From contig JAGVPF010000050.1 in the NCBI GenBank assembly GCA_020052325.1, positions 1-8,917 of the forward strand: a stretch of 8,917 nucleotides of DNA, written 5' to 3'. This DNA comes from an archaeon (lineage in GTDB: Archaea > Micrarchaeota > Micrarchaeia > Anstonellales > Bilamarchaeaceae). Below the pieces are notes generated by a model. The model worked only from the letters and a program-made list of their open reading frames with translations. It was not told where the DNA came from and ran no database searches. A program made the position numbers and the translations under genes. Shown here piece by piece: positions 5,619 to 8,917 of this stretch (within the stretch, counting starts at the first letter, position 1; every line of letters starts with the position of its first letter).

Positions 5619-6339
5619 AGATGAAGATGGTCAGCTTCACGATCTTCACATCGGACGAGGGCACAAGGTCCCCTCCGAGGATGTCGCTCGGGTTCGTATT
5701 CCCGATGTTCCGCGTGACGTTTGAGGTCGTGCCGTCGCCGTTGTCGACCGTCGTCGTGGTTGTTCCGCAAGTGATTATGCCGAAATCGATTGTCTGCCAT
5801 CCGGAGGTTCCGCCGCCCCCGGATTCGTTCCCGCCCATGATGCCCTCGCCCGTGCACGATGCGTATTGGTAGGGCGAGGTCTGGAGCTTGTACATCTTGC
5901 CGCTGTAACCGAATGTCATGACCTGCGTGGCCACGGCTAGCTTCTTGCTCTTCTTTGCGTGCGGGTCGGCGGGCACTGAAGCCGTGTCGTAGAGGAGGCC
6001 CCAGGTCTGCCCTTCGTCGCCGCTCATCTCCATGATGTAACCGAACTGCGTCGGGACCATCGACCCCACCGTGTTCGAGATGAGGTTCGCGCGGTGAACC
6101 GGATTGTCCTGGGCAACGATGTTGTCAAGGAGCGAGCTGCTCGCCTCGCATTCCCCGTAGGCGTCGCTGCAGTATGTCGTCGAAAGCGCGAGGAGCACGT
6201 CCCTCGAGAGGTAATGCCCCTGGGTCAGAAGATAGTAGTAGGCCGAAGGGACGCTCGAGAAGAATATGAGCGAGTAGATGGCGACCAGAGCCAGCGTGAA
6301 GGCAACAAAAGCGTCTAGGGAGAATATGAATGCCCGCAT
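5617..6339 (-). CDS. Membrane-anchored pilin-like protein, FSxDA type (first gene of operon)
   Basis: A 240-aa protein starting MRAFIFSLDA, followed by one hydrophobic helix (about 10-28) and a Tyr-rich stretch. The ectodomain has cysteines at 57, 64, 162 and 191, a Gly/Ser/Thr-rich low-complexity part at about 165-210, and the sequons NES (171) and NVT (207). D9 at the mouth of the helix, FSLDA at 6-10 and LSRD at 44-47 match the last gene of the operon at nearly the same positions. There is no Gln+1/Glu+5 class III site, so processing is uncertain. ATG 6339 is preferred over ATG 6345 and GTG 6348: AGTGA lies 5 nt before it, and a TATA box centred near 6366 predicts initiation at about 6339-6342, so the mRNA may be nearly leaderless. 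As the operon leader gene it probably contributes to a pilus-like surface structure. Confidence 0.8.
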   Translation of the reverse strand: MRAFIFSLDAFVAFTLALVAIYSLIFFSSVPSAYYYLLTQGHYLSRDVLLALSTTYCSDAYGECEASSSLLDNIVAQDNPVHRANLISNTVGSMVPTQFGYIMEMSGDEGQTWGLLYDTASVPADPHAKKSKKLAVATQVMTFGYSGKMYKLQTSPYQYASCTGEGIMGGNESGGGGTSGWQTIDFGIITCGTTTTTVDNGDGTTSNVTRNIGNTNPSDILGGDLVPSSDVKIVKLTIFI

Positions 6340-6360
6340 GGTCATCACTTTGTTGGGGTA

Positions 6361-6371
6361 TTATTTAAAAA
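6361..6371 (-). promoter_or_regulatory. TATA-box promoter of the five-gene pilin-like operon
   Basis: TTTTTAAATAA on the minus strand, centred near 6366, is 26-27 bp from ATG 6339. It is the only strong AT-rich element before the operon. Its leading T-run could also act as a weak terminator for the Cys-rich gene upstream. Confidence 0.65.
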
Positions 6372-6408
6372 CCATACGTTCAAGCCCATTTTTATCTTTT
6401 TAGACACA

Positions 6409-6768
6409 CTATCCGCCGCTGGCGTTCAAGCCGGTGCATGTCCCGTAGCCCGTGCCACACTCATTGCACACTTTTAGGGCATATGGGCAGTTGCTTTTCA
6501 GGCAGGTGGCCTTGGAACCGGGCGTGCATAAGCGCTCCCACCTGCATCCGCTCCAGACGCCTCCGACGCAAGTGGAAAAACCGCTGCAGTTGCCAAGCGA
6601 GCAGTATTGGGTCTGGCCGTCCTTGCAGGCGTGCGGTGCCGACTGGGCTGAAGGAACGCTTCCGCCAACTTGACCTTCGGGAAATCCGAACAGCCCGGCC
6701 ATGTAAAACCCGTACGAAAGGATTAATGCCAGGAAAAAAATGAAAAATATCGGTATGGGGTTCTTCAA
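6409..6768 (-). CDS. Cys-rich membrane-anchored small protein
   Basis: A 119-aa protein with a hydrophobic signal or anchor at about 5-30 and a secreted part holding eleven cysteines. The secreted part reads as two tandem units of about 34 residues. Unit one starts CKDGQTQYCSLGNC and ends with GGVWSGC. Unit two starts CTPGSKATCLKSNC and ends with GYGTC. The C-x-x-G-x-x-x-x-C start and the W-x-x-C end resemble short Cys repeats of secreted proteins in several lineages, but I cannot name the family. The paired cysteines suggest disulfides outside the cell; metal binding is possible. The start is TTG 6768, with AGTGA 4 nt before it overlapping the sppA stop, and 4 bp separate the two genes. The competing frame over the same stretch lacks both the helix and the Cys periodicity. 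Confidence 0.75.
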   Translation of the reverse strand: MKNPIPIFFIFFLALILSYGFYMAGLFGFPEGQVGGSVPSAQSAPHACKDGQTQYCSLGNCSGFSTCVGGVWSGCRWERLCTPGSKATCLKSNCPYALKVCNECGTGYGTCTGLNASGG

Positions 6769-6772
6769 GCAA

Positions 6773-7717
6773 TCACTTGAATGAGAGGCTGGGGGAACCC
6801 GACACGGCCTGGAGCTGCCTGATGAATCCGCTCATGCTAAAAAGGCCCGAATCGGCCGTGCCCATCTGGATGGGGCATATCCGGATATCGCGAACATCGT
6901 TGTATGTGAGGTTGGCCATGTCCGCCGCCTTCCGGATCGCGTCCTTCTTGCCGCCAAGCTCATCGACAAGGCCGGCCTTGAAAGCCTGCCTTCCGCTGAG
7001 TATCCGGCCGTCGGAAACGTTGCTAAATGAGTTCATGTTGAGCTTCTTGCCGCGGTTCTCCAGGACGACGCCCCGGAACTCGCCATAGACCTCGTCCACG
7101 ATGCCCTGCATGATTGCGAACTCCTCGTCGCTCATATTCCGGTATGGGGAACCGATGTCCTTGTGGGGACCGGACTTGATTGCTGTCACATTGATGCCTA
7201 CCTTCTCGAAAAGGCCCTGCATGTCAGTGAATGTGGATATGACGCCGATGCTCCCGGTGATTGCATCGGGGTCTGAAATGATGTAGTCCGTGCCGCTTGC
7301 CACGTAGTAGGCCCCGGACGCCGCAACCTCGCGGAAATAGGAGACCTTGGGCTTGTTCAGCTCTTTCACCGACTGGTAAATCTCGCGTGTCGCGACCACG
7401 GAGCCGCCGCCAGAGTTGAATACGAACACCACTGCGCCGACATCATCGCGCCCGTTCAGCGACTCGATGGTCGCCGCAAGCTCCTCGGAACCGGGATAGC
7501 CTTCCCCGCCGAACAGCGACGGGGGGGAACCCTCCACGCTTAGCGGCATGTCGATATCAACGACAGCCACGCACTGGCCAAGGAGGGCCGGAGTGAATGA
7601 GGAGAGGATGAAGAAAAGCGCCACGATGAATATGAACACCAGCCCCAGGGCAAGTGCCGTTCCAATAAGCAGCCCGGCGTTCGGCCTGGCCGGGCGTTTA
7701 TGTATTTCGGTTTGCAT
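6773..7717 (-). CDS. sppA: Signal peptide peptidase SppA (S49 family serine protease)
   Basis: A 314-aa membrane protease of the short SppA type (one S49 domain, as in archaea and Bacillus). A membrane helix lies at about 14-39. The S49 domain includes VVFVFNSGGGS (97-106), VAASGAYYVAS with nucleophile S134, GSIGVI (155-160) and KSGPHKDIGSP (181-191) with general base K186. The 52-residue gap between Ser and Lys equals that of characterised short SppA enzymes, as I recall them. The family cuts remnant signal peptides within or near the membrane. The ATG at 7717 is chosen because an upstream extension carries no hydrophobic or conserved sequence and runs through the promoter into the divergent carS gene. 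It is followed after 4 bp by a Cys-rich secreted protein, so the two are probably co-transcribed. Confidence 0.95.
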   Translation of the reverse strand: MQTEIHKRPARPNAGLLIGTALALGLVFIFIVALFFILSSFTPALLGQCVAVVDIDMPLSVEGSPPSLFGGEGYPGSEELAATIESLNGRDDVGAVVFVFNSGGGSVVATREIYQSVKELNKPKVSYFREVAASGAYYVASGTDYIISDPDAITGSIGVISTFTDMQGLFEKVGINVTAIKSGPHKDIGSPYRNMSDEEFAIMQGIVDEVYGEFRGVVLENRGKKLNMNSFSNVSDGRILSGRQAFKAGLVDELGGKKDAIRKAADMANLTYNDVRDIRICPIQMGTADSGLFSMSGFIRQLQAVSGSPSLSFK

Positions 7718-7736
7718 GAGGGTTGAATCGCATGGA

Positions 7737-7750
7737 ATGAATATAAATCT
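7737..7750. promoter_or_regulatory. Shared bidirectional TATA box for sppA and carS
   Basis: TATAAAT on the plus strand (7742-7748) reads TTTATATT on the minus strand. The self-complementary core TATA at 7742-7745 is centred at 7743.5, exactly midway between A of ATG 7717 (sppA) and A of ATG 7770 (carS), 26.5 bp from each. No other AT-rich element lies in the 52-bp gap. Confidence 0.75.
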
Positions 7751-7769
7751 TCTTTGGAGAATGCAGGTG

Positions 7770-8285
7770 ATGGAGCCGCCCCTGGACCTTCTCCTATTCC
7801 TCATACCCATCTATATCGCCAATTCGTCCCCGGTCGTGCTCGGCGGGGGCGCGCCCCTGGACTTGGGCATGCGGCTTAGCGACGGGCAGAGGGTTCTCGG
7901 AGATGGCAAGACGATTCGGGGGTTCATCGGCGGCACGCTTGCGGGCACGGTTGCTGGAGGCGTTGTCGCGGCGTTCCACCTCCTGCCGTTCTTCCCGGAC
8001 CAGACCACGCAATTCATCGCGGGATTCGTCCTCGCCTTCGGCACGCTTTTCGGCGATTCCGTCGGCAGCTTCATAAAGCGGAGGGCGGGGGTGGCATCCG
8101 GCATGCCGTTTATCCTGGATACGATTGCATTCCTGATTGTCGCGCTCCTGATGATCGGGCCAATCGCAAACGCGCGGCTTTATGACATAGGCAACCTTGC
8201 GTTCTTCGCGGTATTGACCCTGGTGCTCCACCCAATGATGAACATGCTGGCCAACAAGGCCGGGTTGAAAAAGGTCCCGTGGTAG
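7770..8285 (+). CDS. carS: CDP-archaeol synthase (CDP-2,3-bis-(O-geranylgeranyl)-sn-glycerol synthase)
   Basis: A 171-aa polytopic membrane enzyme, of usual length for the family (formerly DUF46). It transfers CTP to the unsaturated archaeal phospholipid precursor to make CDP-archaeol, the step before polar head groups are added. Visible hallmarks are ANSSPVVLGGG near the N terminus, DGQRVLGDGKTIRGFIGG (38-55), then FGDSVGSFIKRR followed by GMPFILDT, separated by about four hydrophobic helices. These acidic and glycine-rich loops are the CDP-alcohol cytidylyltransferase-like active-site motifs. ATG 7770 matches the predicted transcription start, so the message would be leaderless. ATG 7761 and GTG 7767 lie in frame just upstream, before the likely transcription start. 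The next gene begins 2 bp after the stop. Confidence 0.95.
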   Translation: MEPPLDLLLFLIPIYIANSSPVVLGGGAPLDLGMRLSDGQRVLGDGKTIRGFIGGTLAGTVAGGVVAAFHLLPFFPDQTTQFIAGFVLAFGTLFGDSVGSFIKRRAGVASGMPFILDTIAFLIVALLMIGPIANARLYDIGNLAFFAVLTLVLHPMMNMLANKAGLKKVPW

Positions 8286-8287
8286 AA

Positions 8288-8917
8288 ATGGTCGAAGGGA
8301 AGATAATCACGGAAGGCATCAAGCGCGGCAAGGTCGAGCGCATCAACGGTGACATCGAATACACCAGGTTCCGCGAAGGGTTCCGGGGCATCGAGCGGGG
8401 AACCGTGATTGCGCTTGGGCGCGTGATATGGGGCTTCCCGCACATCAAGAGGATTTTCACCCTTGAGAAAGGCATCGCGCGGAACATGCGCGCCGGCAGG
8501 ATATTTTCCGAGGAAAAGATTGACGGGTTCAACGTCCGCATCGCCTTCATTGATGGGAAGGCATTCGCGTTCTCGCGGGGCGGGTTCCTCGACCTCTTCG
8601 CAACCGAAAAGGCCCGCGAGATGGGCTTCGAGCCGTTTTTCAATGAGTACCCGGAGCAGGTGCTGTGCGCGGAGATGATAGGCAACACGCCGCACACGAA
8701 GCCCGAAAGCGGATACGACGTGAAGCTGTATGTTTTCGACATCGATGAAGGCGATGGCGAGTACCTGCCATGCGAGGAGAAGTATTCCATACTCAAGAGG
8801 TTTGGGATTCCGTCCGTCCCGGTGCTGGGCCACTTCAAGAGCGAGGACTTTGCCGGCTTGAAGAAGCTCGCCATCTCCATAAACAAGGGCAAAAAGGAGG
8901 GTATGGTGCTGAAAAGC
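8288..8917 (+). CDS. ATP-dependent RNA ligase, Pab1020 type (3' partial)
   Basis: The first 210 codons of a gene that runs off the window with no stop. It is a nucleotidyltransferase-fold ligase. Motif I is EEKIDGFNVRI, with K77 as the expected AMP-accepting lysine. LCAEMIG (126-132) has the motif III glutamate at E129. YVFDI (148-152) resembles motif IIIa. KEGMVLKS at the edge is motif IV. This order and the FNEYPEQVLCAEMIG context match the archaeal Pab1020 RNA ligase family, about 380 aa long, whose members can join or circularise RNA; the in vivo role is unsettled. ATG 8288 begins 2 bp after the carS stop, so the two are likely co-transcribed. The C-terminal dimerisation part is outside the window. 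T4 Rnl-like or DNA ligase assignments fit less well. Confidence 0.88.
   Translation, partial: MVEGKIITEGIKRGKVERINGDIEYTRFREGFRGIERGTVIALGRVIWGFPHIKRIFTLEKGIARNMRAGRIFSEEKIDGFNVRIAFIDGKAFAFSRGGFLDLFATEKAREMGFEPFFNEYPEQVLCAEMIGNTPHTKPESGYDVKLYVFDIDEGDGEYLPCEEKYSILKRFGIPSVPVLGHFKSEDFAGLKKLAISINKGKKEGMVLKS

Noticed and set aside
6340..6408. A small RNA or extra gene in the gap before the pilin-like operon
   Set aside because: The 69-bp gap is explained by a promoter and leader; no stable structure or open frame of note was seen.
6461..6772. A 103-codon minus-strand frame starting at TTG 6772, next to sppA
   Set aside because: The frame starting at 6768 has a proper N-terminal helix and regular cysteines, while this one is basic and featureless.
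7548..7769. N-terminal extension of CarS upstream of 7770
   Set aside because: It would run antisense through sppA and through the TATA box, and the family begins near MEPPLD. ATG 7761 is possible but lies before the predicted transcription start.
7718..7810. N-terminal extension of SppA by 31 residues
   Set aside because: It crosses the promoter and the start of carS, and adds no conserved or hydrophobic sequence.
8110..8892. Minus-strand frames of 260 and 217 codons opposite the RNA ligase
   Set aside because: The plus strand encodes ligase motifs I, III and IV in order, so these are shadows.

Overview
The window looks like part of a fairly G+C-rich archaeal chromosome. It carries an archaeal-type DnaG (Toprim protein with archaeal N- and C-terminal domains), CDP-archaeol synthase (CarS, specific to archaeal ether lipids), a Pab1020-type RNA ligase, pilins with class III (archaeal) signal peptides, and AT-rich TATA-type promoters about 26 bp from start codons. 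The mixture of short N-terminally anchored surface proteins resembles DPANN archaea (Micrarchaeota/Diapherotrites-like), but that placement is an impression and is not proven by this sequence.

Layout: (1) 4-1780, + strand: a small Toprim protein overlapping dnaG by 8 bp, closed by a long T-rich terminator. (2) 1850-2419, - strand: an unassigned 189-aa gene with its own promoter. I suggest it is a distant relative of the eukaryotic phosphohistidine phosphatase PHPT1/Janus/Ocnus family. (3) 6339-2515, - strand: a tightly packed five-gene operon. Every product begins with one hydrophobic helix at or near the N terminus followed by an extracytoplasmic domain rich in N-glycosylation sequons. Two are canonical class III-signal pilins and three are pilin-like. 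No assembly ATPase, platform protein or prepilin peptidase is in view. (4) 7717-6409, - strand: sppA followed by a Cys-rich membrane-anchored small protein. (5) 7770 to the window end, + strand: carS followed by an RNA ligase that runs off the window.

The genes fall into three jobs: information processing (DnaG, the small Toprim protein, RNA ligase), membrane making and maintenance (CarS, SppA), and a cell-surface filament or adhesin cassette. sppA and carS diverge from one short AT-rich element that lies exactly midway between their two start codons, which predicts two leaderless transcripts from one symmetric TATA box. Other points to follow up are an in-frame duplicated signal-peptide motif with covarying hairpins in the fourth pilin-operon gene, a shared FSxDA N-terminal box in the first and last genes of that operon, and a low-complexity Pro/Glu/Arg linker in DnaG.
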